Shown here: piece after piece, positions 33,660 to 42,021 of the stretch
How the letters are laid out: every line of letters starts with the position of its first letter
Position numbering within the stretch: position 1 is the first letter of the stretch
Assembly: GCA_046154665.1 (NCBI GenBank)
Contig: JBJXFG010000023.1
Span: forward strand, 1-64,000
Source of the DNA: JAFLCM01 sp046154665
GTDB lineage: Bacteria > Planctomycetota > Phycisphaerae > Phycisphaerales > UBA1924
Length of the DNA: 64,000 nt
Direction of reading: 5' to 3'
Position numbers and translations under genes: made by a program
The notes under the pieces: model-generated
Seen by the model: only the letters and a program-made list of their open reading frames with translations
What the model was told of the DNA's origin: nothing
Databases searched by the model: none

Positions 33660-33700
33660 CGGGAGTCGGCAGTCGGCAGTCGGGAGTGGGGAGTCGGGGA
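33660..33700. repeat. GTCGGCAGTCGG/CCCACTCC word-repeat tract, copy 1
   Basis: Quasi-tandem 7-base words of the form AGTCGGC and AGTGGGG upstream of the gene at 31733-33631. On the coding strand it reads CCGACTCCCCACTCCC and similar, like the tracts at 37702-37731 and 39957-39989. Confidence 0.65.
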
Positions 33701-33736
33701 GAGCCACAAGACAAAGGACCAGCGTTGATTCAGCCT

Positions 33737-33852
33737 CTTCGGCCCGAAGGGCCGCACGAGCTTAGCCTGGGGTGAGCGAGCCCCAGCGGGGCGAGCGGAA
33801 CCCCAGGAGAAAGCGTCGCTTCACGCGGGAGCCCCGAAGGGGCGACACACCC
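33737..33852. repeat. Composite palindromic repeat (GGCCC-GAA-GGGCC ... GCCCC-GAA-GGGGC)
   Basis: Two small hairpins with GAA loops, GGCCCGAAGGGCC at 33741-33753 and GCCCCGAAGGGGC at 33831-33843, flank an inverted repeat CCTGGGG (33766-33772) with CCCCAGG (33801-33807). Similar AGCCCCGAAGGGGCG elements are, to my knowledge, common between planctomycete genes. It lies between the HtrA-type gene and the DUF3352-like gene and is not coding. Confidence 0.75.
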
Positions 33853-33924
33853 TCGTAAGAGGACGCACGAAAGCCCATCCGACCGATTGGGGAACCGGCC
33901 CGCCGGCTTGCACCGGGTGAACTC

Positions 33925-34983
33925 TCACTGACCGGTTCCATCCTCCAACTGCGGCGGCTTGCCGAACTCGCTACGGCTCGGTGCCGGCTTGTACGAGTGG
34001 CCGCTGTTGGGGTTGTCCTTGTCGTAGGTGAAGGCGTCGCGGTTGCGGACAAAGTCGCGGACGTAGCGTGCGGGGATGGCGAAGCCCATGCCCTCGCCGA
34101 AGGGGATCTTCATGTTGGTGACGCCGATGACCTCGCCCTTGAGATTGAACAGCGGGCCGCCGGAGTTCCCGGGGTTGATCTGGGCGGTGGTCTGGATGAA
34201 CGTCAGCCCCTCGAAGTTCCGCTGCGTGGTGGCGATCACACCCTGACTGAGCGTGCGTTCGAGCCCCAGCGGGTTGCCGATGGCGAACACTTCCTGCCCG
34301 GCCTCGAGTTCCTCGACGCCCTGCACATAGGTGCTGGTGAAGTTCTTGCCCTCGGGGTGCTTGAGGCGGATCAGCGCCAGATCAAGGTGATCGTTGACCG
34401 AGAGCACCTCGACGTCATCGATGACGCGGCGTTTGAGCTCGCTCTCGGTCTGCTCGAACACCGTCGCCTTGAGCTTGGTTTCGCCCTGGATGACGTGGGC
34501 GTTGGTGATCGCGTAGCCGTCGGGGCTGATGATGAAGCCCGACCCGAGGCCGCTGGGCGTCGACACCTTGATCACGGACTCGCCGATCTTCTTGGCCAGA
34601 TCCTTCGGCGTGCTCTCGGGCAGCCGCTTCGCGGTGCGGAACAGGTCCTTCGCGAGCGAATCGGCATCGATGCCCTCGTCCTCTTTGGCCCGCAAGATGG
34701 TCTGCACCTGCGACCGCGGCACCGAGATCACATCGACCCCCAGGTCCAACCACAGCGTGGTCGAGGATTCCTTGATGATGGGAGCCATGATGGTCTTGCC
34801 GTCACTGAGCGTGATGGTGTCGAGGTTCTTGGCCACACCGGGCTTGGGCGTCGTCACCGGCGCGGTCGCGGCGGGCGGTTCTGTCGGCGCGGCAGCCGCC
34901 GGCTCCGACCGACCCAGCGCCCCCGCGCTCACAGATCCCAACGCCGCCGAAATGACCAACATCCGAACCGTGATCGCGGGCAT
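33925..34983 (-). CDS. Trypsin-like serine protease (HtrA/Deg type, no PDZ)
   Basis: The ATG at 34983, 7 bases after AAGGAG, gives 352 aa with a signal peptide (MPAITVRMLVISAALGSVSA). Residues about 45-80 form a small beta domain (LSDGKTIMAPIIKESSTTLW). The protease domain carries His in TNAHVI, Asp in DHLDLALIRL and Ser in NPGNSGGPLF, the full catalytic triad. The oxyanion loop is intact. No PDZ domain follows; the chain ends in a 40-residue disordered tail. It should act on envelope proteins. An ATG at 35004 is rejected because it has no ribosome site. Confidence 0.9.
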   Translation of the reverse strand: MPAITVRMLVISAALGSVSAGALGRSEPAAAAPTEPPAATAPVTTPKPGVAKNLDTITLSDGKTIMAPIIKESSTTLWLDLGVDVISVPRSQVQTILRAKEDEGIDADSLAKDLFRTAKRLPESTPKDLAKKIGESVIKVSTPSGLGSGFIISPDGYAITNAHVIQGETKLKATVFEQTESELKRRVIDDVEVLSVNDHLDLALIRLKHPEGKNFTSTYVQGVEELEAGQEVFAIGNPLGLERTLSQGVIATTQRNFEGLTFIQTTAQINPGNSGGPLFNLKGEVIGVTNMKIPFGEGMGFAIPARYVRDFVRNRDAFTYDKDNPNSGHSYKPAPSRSEFGKPPQLEDGTGQ

Positions 34984-35072
34984 GCACCTGCTCCTTGCAA
35001 ACATGAACTGAACACCGACCGTGCGAGTCCGAGAAGCCGAGTGTAGCCCCGCCGTCACGCTGGGTTGCATCA

Positions 35073-35810
35073 TCATGACCCGCGCGTCAGCCCCGGCGTC
35101 CCGCCGGGAACGCGCCGAGGCAGACCGTCCGACGCCGCCGCCGCGGGGCCGGGCTTCCCATCCGACCCACCCCGATACCCCGTCGCCACCACATACATCT
35201 CGCGCGACACCGCACGGCTCGCCTCGGGCTTGTACCCCTTTGCCTGCGCGAACAGCTTGCTCAGCTCCTTCAAAAACCTCGGGTATTCCCCACCCTCAAA
35301 CACCTTGATCGCGCAGTGACCGCCGCGGCGTAGCAAATCCGGAAGCAGTTCAACCACCCGCTCGCACAACTGGATCGATCGCTCGTGATCGCCGTGCCCG
35401 GTGGTGTTGGGGGCCATGTCCGACAGCACGACATCAAACCGATCGCGCCGTCCCGCAATCCCCCCCGCAATCCCCCCCGCGAGGCCCCCCGCCGCTCCCA
35501 CCAGCACGCTCCCGGGCGTCTGATAAACATCGCCCTGCAAAGCCAGCATCGCCGCCCCGGGCGGGCAAGGCGGAAACCGGTGCGGCACCTCTTGCAAGTC
35601 AATGCCCACCACCACGCCCGTCGGCCCCACGATCCCGCCCGCCACCTGCATCCACGCGCCGGGCGCGCAGCCCAGGTCGAGCACCCAATCACCCTTGTGG
35701 ATGATCGACTTGGATTCCTGGATCTGTGTCAGCTTGTACGCCGAGCGCGCCAGATACCCTTCGGCCTTGGCCTGCTTAAAGAACGGATCATGAAGTACAC
35801 GGCGTGGCAT
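35073..35810 (-). CDS. rlmE: 23S rRNA (uridine-2'-O-)-methyltransferase RlmE-like
   Basis: The 245-aa product is an FtsJ/RrmJ-family SAM methyltransferase that 2'-O-methylates U2552 of 23S rRNA in E. coli. It shows the catalytic Lys in SAYKLTQIQ, the SAM motif VLDLGCAPGAWMQ, DMAPNTTGHGDHERSIQL with the catalytic Asp, and IKVFEG with the second Lys. Between strand 3 and the catalytic Asp lies an unusual Gly-rich insert, AAGGLAGGIAGGIAGRR, encoded by a GCAATCCCCCCC tandem repeat. A 30-residue Gly/Ser/Arg-rich tail is also extra. Start at the ATG at 35810 fits the family; no ribosome site is seen. Confidence 0.92.
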   Translation of the reverse strand: MPRRVLHDPFFKQAKAEGYLARSAYKLTQIQESKSIIHKGDWVLDLGCAPGAWMQVAGGIVGPTGVVVGIDLQEVPHRFPPCPPGAAMLALQGDVYQTPGSVLVGAAGGLAGGIAGGIAGRRDRFDVVLSDMAPNTTGHGDHERSIQLCERVVELLPDLLRRGGHCAIKVFEGGEYPRFLKELSKLFAQAKGYKPEASRAVSREMYVVATGYRGGSDGKPGPAAAASDGLPRRVPGGTPGLTRGS

Positions 35811-36159
35811 GCTGGATCAACGGATCAGGAGTTCCCCGGAAACATCTTTCAACGATGGTCCGGCACAGATTGAAATGCTAGGGTACCTGTCCCCAATCAG
35901 CGTCTCGTCAGGACGACTGGCCACACACTTGTTTGGATCGCCGCATCGCACACGCCGCGGGCTACGAAGGCCCGTCCCCGCCGCCTGTCCCGCCGATTCG
36001 CCCGCAACCGTGTGGGAGTTGTCCGGTACATCGGGAACCGCCCGTGTGCTGTCCGAGCCTCCTGCCTTGACCCTTTGCCCGCTGCCTTCCGGGGTTCCGT
36101 TCGCCGCGTTTCTGCTTTCTCTCTCACCGCTCGACGCATAGACCGCTTTGCCCGCCTCT
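35811..36159. other. Intergenic region with a GGTACCTGTCCCC element
   Basis: This 349-base gap between the divergent rlmE and efflux genes has no credible gene. Near 35880-35897 it contains AGGGTACCTGTCCCCAATC, a word that resembles REP-like sequences seen in other genomes. The right half is pyrimidine-rich on the plus strand. No confident promoter for the efflux locus could be picked. Confidence 0.4.
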
Positions 36160-37608
36160 ATGCCCACCGAAATGCCCCCCCTGGAGGTTCGCTTGGGTTC
36201 GCTCTGGAAAGTCACAAAGTGGGTGCTGGGCATCGGGTTCATCCTGCTGCTGGTCTGCGGCGGAGGTGCGGCGTTCCTTTACCCCCGTATCAAGACCATG
36301 ATCGATGAGCAGAAGCTCAAGGGCATGGGCACCGCGGTCATCACCGAGGCCTCCAGCCGGGGGACGCTCGTTCGCGTCATCAGCGCCCCGGGCACGGTGA
36401 CGCCGACGCTCGAAGTGAACATCTCCGCCCGCGTCAGCGCCAAGATCGCCAACCTGCCCTTCAAAGAGGGCGACCAGGTGAAGCAGGGCGACGTGGTCGT
36501 CGAGCTCGACTCGAAGGACCTCGCCGCCCTCGTCGCGGCGTCCGAGGCTCGACTGCTCGCCGCCCAGGCCGACCTCAAGGGTGCCGAGGCTCAGTACCTC
36601 TCTGAGGAAGCCGCGATGCTCGGCGTCAAGTCGGCCTTCGACAAAGCCACCTCCGACTGGGAGCGCCAGCAGGAGCTGTTCACGACCGGCGACATCTCCA
36701 AGGCCGAGCTCGACAACTTCAAGGCCGAGCTCGACCGCACCAAGAGCCAGTTCCAGAGCCGCACCGTCAACCTCCAGAGCGTCCGCGCCACCGTCGAGGC
36801 AGTCGCCGCCCGCGTGAAGATCGCCGAGGCGGACCTGACCCAGTCAAGGGAAAACCTTCTCTACGGCACGATCCGCGCGCCCATCGACGGGTACATCACC
36901 CAGCTCAACGCCAAGGTCGGCGAGGTCGTCGTCGTCGGCACCATGAACAACGCCGGCACGGTGATCATGAAGATCGCCGACCTGTCGGAAATGCTCGTCA
37001 AGGCCCGTCTCGCCGAGATCGATACGCCGCGCGTCAAGGAAGGTCAGCGCGTGCAGGTGGTCATCAACGGCTACGGCGACCGCAAGTTCGAAGGCACCCT
37101 GCGGCGCGTCGCCCTCCAGAGCAAGGTCAACATGGCCGACCAGACCGGCTACTTCGAGGGCGAAGTGCTGCTGCTCCTCAACGGCGAGCGCGTCTTCGCC
37201 GGCCTCACCGCCAGCGTGGACATCGAGGTCGAGTCGCTCGACAACGTCGTCATGGTGCCCAGTCAGGCGGTGCTCGATAAACGCGTCGAGGAACTGCCCA
37301 AGGAAATCCGCGAGAGCCCGATGGTCGACCGCGACAAGACCTTCGCTCAGGTCGTCTTCATCAAGAAGGACGGCAAGGCCAAGCTCACCCCCGTCAAGGC
37401 CGGCCCCCGCAACATCACCAAGACGGCCATCGAGCAGGGGCTGGAAGAGAACGTCGAGATCATCGTCGGCCCCTTCAAGGCACTGCAGGAACTCACCGAC
37501 AACGCCAACGTTCGCCTGCAGGACGACAACAAGAAGGAAATGGGCGAAGAAAAGCAGGCCGACAGCGGCGGCCCCCCCGGCAACCGCCAACGCCGACGAG
37601 GCGGGTAA
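36160..37608 (+). CDS. MacA/HlyD-type periplasmic adaptor of an ABC efflux system
   Basis: This 482-aa protein has an N-terminal membrane anchor (VTKWVLGIGFILLLVCGGGAA), a biotinyl-lipoyl-like half (ISAPGTVTPTLEVNISARV, KQGDVVVELDSKDL), a long alpha-hairpin (residues about 125-230), the second lipoyl half (YGTIRAPIDGYITQL) and beta-barrel plus membrane-proximal domains. It links an inner-membrane MacB-like ABC transporter to an outer-membrane TolC-like channel. The start is ambiguous: ATG 36160 has no ribosome site, whereas an in-frame TTG at 36193 lies 5 bases after GGAGG and would still precede the membrane helix. The tail is basic. Confidence 0.88.
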   Translation: MPTEMPPLEVRLGSLWKVTKWVLGIGFILLLVCGGGAAFLYPRIKTMIDEQKLKGMGTAVITEASSRGTLVRVISAPGTVTPTLEVNISARVSAKIANLPFKEGDQVKQGDVVVELDSKDLAALVAASEARLLAAQADLKGAEAQYLSEEAAMLGVKSAFDKATSDWERQQELFTTGDISKAELDNFKAELDRTKSQFQSRTVNLQSVRATVEAVAARVKIAEADLTQSRENLLYGTIRAPIDGYITQLNAKVGEVVVVGTMNNAGTVIMKIADLSEMLVKARLAEIDTPRVKEGQRVQVVINGYGDRKFEGTLRRVALQSKVNMADQTGYFEGEVLLLLNGERVFAGLTASVDIEVESLDNVVMVPSQAVLDKRVEELPKEIRESPMVDRDKTFAQVVFIKKDGKAKLTPVKAGPRNITKTAIEQGLEENVEIIVGPFKALQELTDNANVRLQDDNKKEMGEEKQADSGGPPGNRQRRRGG

Positions 37609-37701
37609 GACTTTCACCGCGGAGACGCGGAGTTCGCGGAGAAAGACAAACAGAAGTCAAGAAAGCCAGAGAGCCTCGCCCTTTCGCCCGGTTCCTTCCC
37701 C

Positions 37702-37731
37702 CCGACTGCCCACTCCCCACTGCCCACCGCC
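37702..37731. repeat. CCCACTCCCCACTGCCCACC tract, copy 2
   Basis: Quasi-tandem ACTGCCC/ACTCCCC words end 12 bases before the ATG of the MacB-like ATPase gene. The preceding 60 bases hold another repeated word (GGAGACGCGGAGTTCGCGG), which also occurs at about 52655-52680. Confidence 0.65.
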
Positions 37732-37742
37732 CTCCTCCCCCC

Positions 37743-38615
37743 ATGACCATCGAAGTCAAAGGCATCACGAAGGTCTATAAGATGGGCAACGAGCGCGTCC
37801 ACGCGCTCGCCGGGATTGATCTGCGGATCGCCAGAGGTGAGTTTGTCGCCATCATGGGCGCCTCGGGCTCGGGCAAGTCGACGCTGATGAACATCCTGGG
37901 CTGCCTCGACCGCCCCACCGCCGGCGGGTACATGCTCAACAACCGCGCCACCCACAAGATGGGCGCGACCGAGCTGGCCCGAGTCCGCAACGAAGAAATC
38001 GGCTTCGTCTTCCAGACCTTCGAACTGCTCCCCCGCGCCACGGCGATCGAGAACGTCCGCCTCGCGCTGCTCTACTCGCGCAAGGCGAGCCTGTTCAGCA
38101 CCCCCGCCGCCAAGGTCGCGCTCGAGAAGGTCGGCCTGGGCACGCGGATGACCCACAAGCCCAACCAAATGTCCGGCGGTCAGCGCCAGCGCGTCGCAAT
38201 CGCCCGCGCCCTCGTCAACAACCCGGCGATGCTCCTCGCCGACGAGCCCACCGGCAACCTCGACTCTTCCACCAGCGCCGACATCCTTCGCCTCTTCAAA
38301 GAGCTGCACACCCAGGGCCAGACGATCGTGATCGTGACGCACGAAGAGGACGTGGCCGGCTACGCCGACCGCATCGTGCGGCTGCGTGACGGTCGCATCC
38401 TCTCGGACCACCCGACCAACGACGATCCGATGCACCGGGCCTACCTCGGGCGCGCCGCGCTCGAAGCCGTCACCCGCGCCGCCGAGCAGAACGGCGAGGC
38501 GAACCACAGTTCCGCGCCTGAAGCCGGTGCCGAAGTGTCGATCCAGGTCCGCCCCATCGCCCCCGCCTCAAACTCCACACCCGCCCGGCCGCTGGCCTCC
38601 GGAGTCCCCGCATGA
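37743..38615 (+). CDS. MacB/LolD-type ABC transporter ATPase
   Basis: The 290-aa protein shows Walker A MGASGSGKST, the Q-loop in FVFQTFELLPRATAIENV (typical of the MacB/LolD group), signature MSGGQRQRVAIARAL, Walker B LLADEPTGNLD and switch VTHEEDVA. About 60 extra C-terminal residues are Ala/Pro-rich. Together with the separately encoded permease downstream it would form a MacB-like mechanotransmission unit. It overlaps the permease gene by ATGA. No ribosome site is present before the ATG at 37743. Confidence 0.93.
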   Translation: MTIEVKGITKVYKMGNERVHALAGIDLRIARGEFVAIMGASGSGKSTLMNILGCLDRPTAGGYMLNNRATHKMGATELARVRNEEIGFVFQTFELLPRATAIENVRLALLYSRKASLFSTPAAKVALEKVGLGTRMTHKPNQMSGGQRQRVAIARALVNNPAMLLADEPTGNLDSSTSADILRLFKELHTQGQTIVIVTHEEDVAGYADRIVRLRDGRILSDHPTNDDPMHRAYLGRAALEAVTRAAEQNGEANHSSAPEAGAEVSIQVRPIAPASNSTPARPLASGVPA

Positions 38616-39850
38616 TCATCCTGAGGCTCTTCTTCCAGACGTTCCTCTCGGCGTTCACGCAGATGGCGTCGAACAAGGTCCGCGCTTTCCTCACCACGCT
38701 GGGCATCATCATCGGGGTGTGGGCCATCACCACCGTCATCGCCGCGGTGGGCGCGCTCAACAGCTTTGTGCTCGATGAGTTCAACTCGTTCGGGGCCAAC
38801 AAGTTCATCATGTGGGGCCAGGTGCCCGAGGCCAAGCGCGGCCTCATGTCGTGGGACGCCGTCAAGATCTCCCCCGCCGAGGCCAAGCTGCTCCGCGAGC
38901 GCTGCGCCAACATCGACAAGCTCGCCCTCGCCACACGCTTCCGCGCCCCCATCCGCTACAAGGACACGACCAAGGGCGGCGTCATCGTCAACGCCGGGCA
39001 GGCCGACATCTTCGCCATCGAGAACCTCGAGATCCTTAACGGACGCCCCTTCAACGAGGCCGACGACGAGGAAGCACTCCAGGTCTGCCTCGTCAACGAC
39101 ACCGCCATCGACGAGCTCCTCCTCGAAAACCAGGGCCTCGGCGAGTACATCGACATCAGCGGAAACCGCTTCCTCATCGTCGGCGTCCTCAAAGCCAAAG
39201 ACCCCAGCCCCATGTTCGGCGGCGGCGACGCACGAACCGAAATCTACGTCCCCTACGGCACCATGGCACGCCTCCGCCCCGACTGGTGGCCCGAGATCCG
39301 CGCCCTCATGAAGGACGCCGAGAAGATGGAAGAGGCACGCCAGGAAATCCGCTACACCATGCGCTCGCAGCGCCAGCTCGGCCCCGGCGACGAAGACACC
39401 TTCGACATGTTCATCTTCGAGAGCGTCATCTCGCAGCTCCGGGCCATGGGCGCCACCCTCACCGCCGGCGCCTCGGTCCTGGTGGGCATCTCGCTGCTCG
39501 TCGGGGGCGTGGGCATCATGAACATCATGCTCGTCTCTGTCTCGGAGCGAACACGCGAGATCGGCCTGCGGAAGGCCGTGGGCGCGTATCCCGCCGTCAT
39601 CCTCATCCAGTTCCTCGTCGAGGCGATGGTGCTCTGCAGTTTCGGCGGGCTCATCGGCTTGGTGCTCGGGCAGGTGACCACCCTGGGCATGGCCAGCATC
39701 CCGGACTTCCCGCTGAAAAACCCCGAAATCCCAACGTGGGCGATCGTGCTGGCCTTCGGCTTCTCCGCCGGCGTCGGGCTCGTCTTCGGCATGGGCCCGG
39801 CCATCAAGGCCGCACGCCTCGACCCCATCGACGCGCTCCGCCACGAGTGA
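38612..39850 (+). CDS. MacB/FtsX-type ABC transporter permease
   Basis: The 412-aa product has an N-terminal membrane helix (AFLTTLGIIIGVWAITTVIAAVGAL), a large periplasmic domain (residues about 50-285) and three C-terminal helices starting LVGISLLVGGVGIMNIMLVSVSERTREIGLRKAVGA, the FtsX-domain signature. This topology drives substrate expulsion from the periplasm rather than membrane translocation. It is translationally coupled to the ATPase gene. The substrate (macrolide, peptide, lipid or glycolipid) is not predictable. Confidence 0.92.
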   Translation: MIILRLFFQTFLSAFTQMASNKVRAFLTTLGIIIGVWAITTVIAAVGALNSFVLDEFNSFGANKFIMWGQVPEAKRGLMSWDAVKISPAEAKLLRERCANIDKLALATRFRAPIRYKDTTKGGVIVNAGQADIFAIENLEILNGRPFNEADDEEALQVCLVNDTAIDELLLENQGLGEYIDISGNRFLIVGVLKAKDPSPMFGGGDARTEIYVPYGTMARLRPDWWPEIRALMKDAEKMEEARQEIRYTMRSQRQLGPGDEDTFDMFIFESVISQLRAMGATLTAGASVLVGISLLVGGVGIMNIMLVSVSERTREIGLRKAVGAYPAVILIQFLVEAMVLCSFGGLIGLVLGQVTTLGMASIPDFPLKNPEIPTWAIVLAFGFSAGVGLVFGMGPAIKAARLDPIDALRHE

Positions 39851-39956
39851 CGGGTATTCTCCGACGCCGGCCCCTCGAACCGATCCACTTTCCACGCACG
39901 ACGATCGCTCTCCGTTATCGTCGGCGCTGTCTTCCCGGCTCCCCCGCGGCCCCCCC

Positions 39957-39989
39957 GACTGCCCACTCCCCACAGCCCACTGCCCCTCT
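39957..39989. repeat. CCCACTCCCCACAGCCCACT tract, copy 3
   Basis: Quasi-tandem ACTGCCC/ACTCCCC words end 5 bases before the ATG of the TolC-like gene, in the same orientation to the gene as copies 1 and 2. Confidence 0.65.
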
Positions 39990-39994
39990 CTCCC

Positions 39995-41695
39995 ATGCCC
40001 ACCCGACCGACCATTCTCGCGCTCATCGCCACCTGCGGCACGCTCGCCTCCTGCTCTAGCCCCTTCTCCACCAGCGATTCCGACCGCGGCATGAACGTCG
40101 GCACCGAACGACTGCGCCAGGTTAAGCCGCTTGACGTCTCGGCCATGGCCCGCCCCTCGGCTCCCGCGCCTGCCACGGCCCCCGCCTCGCGCCCCGAGCC
40201 GCCGCCGAAGGACCCCTTCGCCGGGCTCGAGCGCGTCACCGTCACCATCGATCAGGTCCGCGCCTGGACGCTTGAGAACAACCTCGACCTCAAGGTGGTG
40301 ATGATCGACCCAACCATCGCCCGCACCCGCCTTACCGAGGAAGAGGCCAAGTTCGAATCCACCTTCTTCGCCAACGCCCGGTACAACAGCCTCGACCAGC
40401 CCACCGCCTCGCAGCTCGCGGGCAGCCAGGTCGAGTCCTTCGACGCCGACTTGGGCGTCCGCGTCCCCCTGCGCACCGGCGGCACCGCCACCGTCGAGCT
40501 CCCCGTCAACCGCACCAAGACCGACAACCAGTTCTCGACCCTCAACCCATCGGTCGACACCGACGCGCGCTTCTCCATCAGCCAGCCGCTGCTCCGCGGC
40601 GGGTGGCGCGAGGCCAACACCCACAGCATCCGCATCGCCGCCCTTGACGCCCAGATCACCCAGGCCCGCACGAACCTTGAGGTGATCCGCCAACTCGCCG
40701 AGGCCGAGCGCGCCTACTGGCGCTTCTACGCCTTCCGCGAGGCCCTCACCGTCACGCAGACCCAGTACGAACTCGCGAAGGAACAGCTCGAACGCGCCGA
40801 GCGCCGCGTCAAATCCGGCGCGGCCCCCGACATCGAAGTCACCCGCGCCGAGTCCGGCCTGGCCCAGCGCCTCGAAGCCATCATCCAGGCCGAGAACAAC
40901 CTCAAGCAGGCCCAGCGCGCCCTCAAGCGAACCCTTAATGTCAACAACACCGGCGTTGATTCCGCCGCCGCCATCGAGCCCGGAACCCCGCCCAGCCCCG
41001 TCGACCTCGCGCTCGACCCCCCCGCGCTCGCCGACGGCGCCGTCCGTGACCGCATGGAGATGCTCGAACTTGAGCTCCGCCTCGCGCAGGACGTGAGCTC
41101 GGTGCGCTTCGCCGAGAACCAGGCCCTCCCCTCGTTCCTCGTTGATTATGCCTACAACTTCAACGGCCTGGGCCAGAACTTCAGCGAGTCCACCACGCAG
41201 CTCCGCGGCGGCGATTTCGCCGACTGGACCGTCGGGGCCCGATTCGAAACCCCCATCGGCAACATGGCCGCCCGCTCGCGCGTCCAGCAGGCGATCATCA
41301 CGCGCCTGCAGCGCCTCGCCACCCGCGAGGCCCGCGTGCTGCAGATCAGGCAGGAAGTGTTCAACGCCGTCGACTCGATCTCGGCGGGCTGGCAGCGCAT
41401 CCTGGCGACACGTCAATCGACGATCCTCGCGGGCCGCACGCTCGACGCCGAGCAGCGCCAGTTCGACGTCGGCCTGCGCACCAGCACCGACGTGCTCAAC
41501 GCCGCGGCGAACCTCGCTGATGCGCAGCTCGCCGAAATCCGAGCGCTTACCGAATACCAAATCGGCCTGATCGACCTCTCCTTCGCCACCGGAACCCTGC
41601 TGGGCCAGAGCCGCGTCTCGTGGGAACCGATCGACCCGCGGCTTGATCCGACCGTGCCGCAGACGAACCCTGTGGCCCCGGCCACGGCGCCCTGA
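39995..41695 (+). CDS. TolC-family outer-membrane efflux lipoprotein
   Basis: The 566-aa protein has a lipoprotein signal with lipobox LASC (Cys20). The mature part has two outer-membrane efflux repeats made of long coiled-coil helices (QITQARTNLEVIRQLAEAERAYW, ALTVTQTQYELAKEQLERAERRVKSG and the second set AIITRLQRLATREARVLQIRQ), interrupted by strand pairs such as LRTGGTATVELPVNRTKTDN. This is the TolC/OprM layout: a trimeric channel with a periplasmic tunnel. It completes the MacAB-TolC type set. Its stop codon overlaps a possible ATG of the next small gene. Confidence 0.9.
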   Translation: MPTRPTILALIATCGTLASCSSPFSTSDSDRGMNVGTERLRQVKPLDVSAMARPSAPAPATAPASRPEPPPKDPFAGLERVTVTIDQVRAWTLENNLDLKVVMIDPTIARTRLTEEEAKFESTFFANARYNSLDQPTASQLAGSQVESFDADLGVRVPLRTGGTATVELPVNRTKTDNQFSTLNPSVDTDARFSISQPLLRGGWREANTHSIRIAALDAQITQARTNLEVIRQLAEAERAYWRFYAFREALTVTQTQYELAKEQLERAERRVKSGAAPDIEVTRAESGLAQRLEAIIQAENNLKQAQRALKRTLNVNNTGVDSAAAIEPGTPPSPVDLALDPPALADGAVRDRMEMLELELRLAQDVSSVRFAENQALPSFLVDYAYNFNGLGQNFSESTTQLRGGDFADWTVGARFETPIGNMAARSRVQQAIITRLQRLATREARVLQIRQEVFNAVDSISAGWQRILATRQSTILAGRTLDAEQRQFDVGLRTSTDVLNAAANLADAQLAEIRALTEYQIGLIDLSFATGTLLGQSRVSWEPIDPRLDPTVPQTNPVAPATAP

Positions 41696-41721
41696 TGAGA
41701 CGGCCTGTCCGCCTCATCGTC

Positions 41722-41736
41722 TATCATTCCCCAATG
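41722..41736 (+). promoter_or_regulatory. Putative leaderless -10 box of the small conserved gene
   Basis: TATCAT at 41722-41727 ends 6 bases before the ATG at 41734, matching the spacing seen at 1846 and 11877. The -35 region is weak, so activity is uncertain. Confidence 0.4.
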
Positions 41737-41976
41737 ATCGCCGCCGACATCAAAGAACGACTCGCCCGCGAGCCCTTCGAACCCTTCCGGATTCGTTCCA
41801 GCAGCGGCGAGGCCTACGAGATCCCCAGCCCCTTCCTCGTCGCAATGATGAAGTCCAAGATCTTCATCGCGTTCCCGAACTCCGATCGCTGGGCCGAGCT
41901 GTCCTATCTGCACGTCGCGTCGCTCGAATCCGCCAGCAACGGCGGCCCCGGCAAGCATCGCCGCAGAGGGCGGTAG
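41734..41976 (+). CDS. Small conserved planctomycete-type protein, 80 aa
   Basis: The product MIAADIKERLAREPFEPFRI continues with SSGEAYEIPSPFLVAMMKSKIFIAF. It resembles short planctomycete proteins of the form L-x-x-x-PF-x-PF-x-I-x2-x-G-x-x-x-x-I-x-x-P that often lie at operon ends. Function is unknown. Two starts are possible: ATG 41695 overlapping the TolC-like stop codon (93 aa), or ATG 41734, which I prefer because a TATCAT box sits 6 bases upstream and the extra residues add nothing conserved. Confidence 0.65.
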   Translation: MIAADIKERLAREPFEPFRIRSSSGEAYEIPSPFLVAMMKSKIFIAFPNSDRWAELSYLHVASLESASNGGPGKHRRRGR

Positions 41977-42021
41977 GTTCCGGGGACGCGTGGTCCGAGG
42001 CTGCTGGCTCGCCGTCGGCGC

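Noticed and set aside
38441..41560. A 1039-residue open frame antisense to the efflux permease and TolC-like genes
   Set aside because: The opposite strand encodes three recognisable proteins. This frame has no signal, domain or ribosome site and mirrors third-position GC bias.
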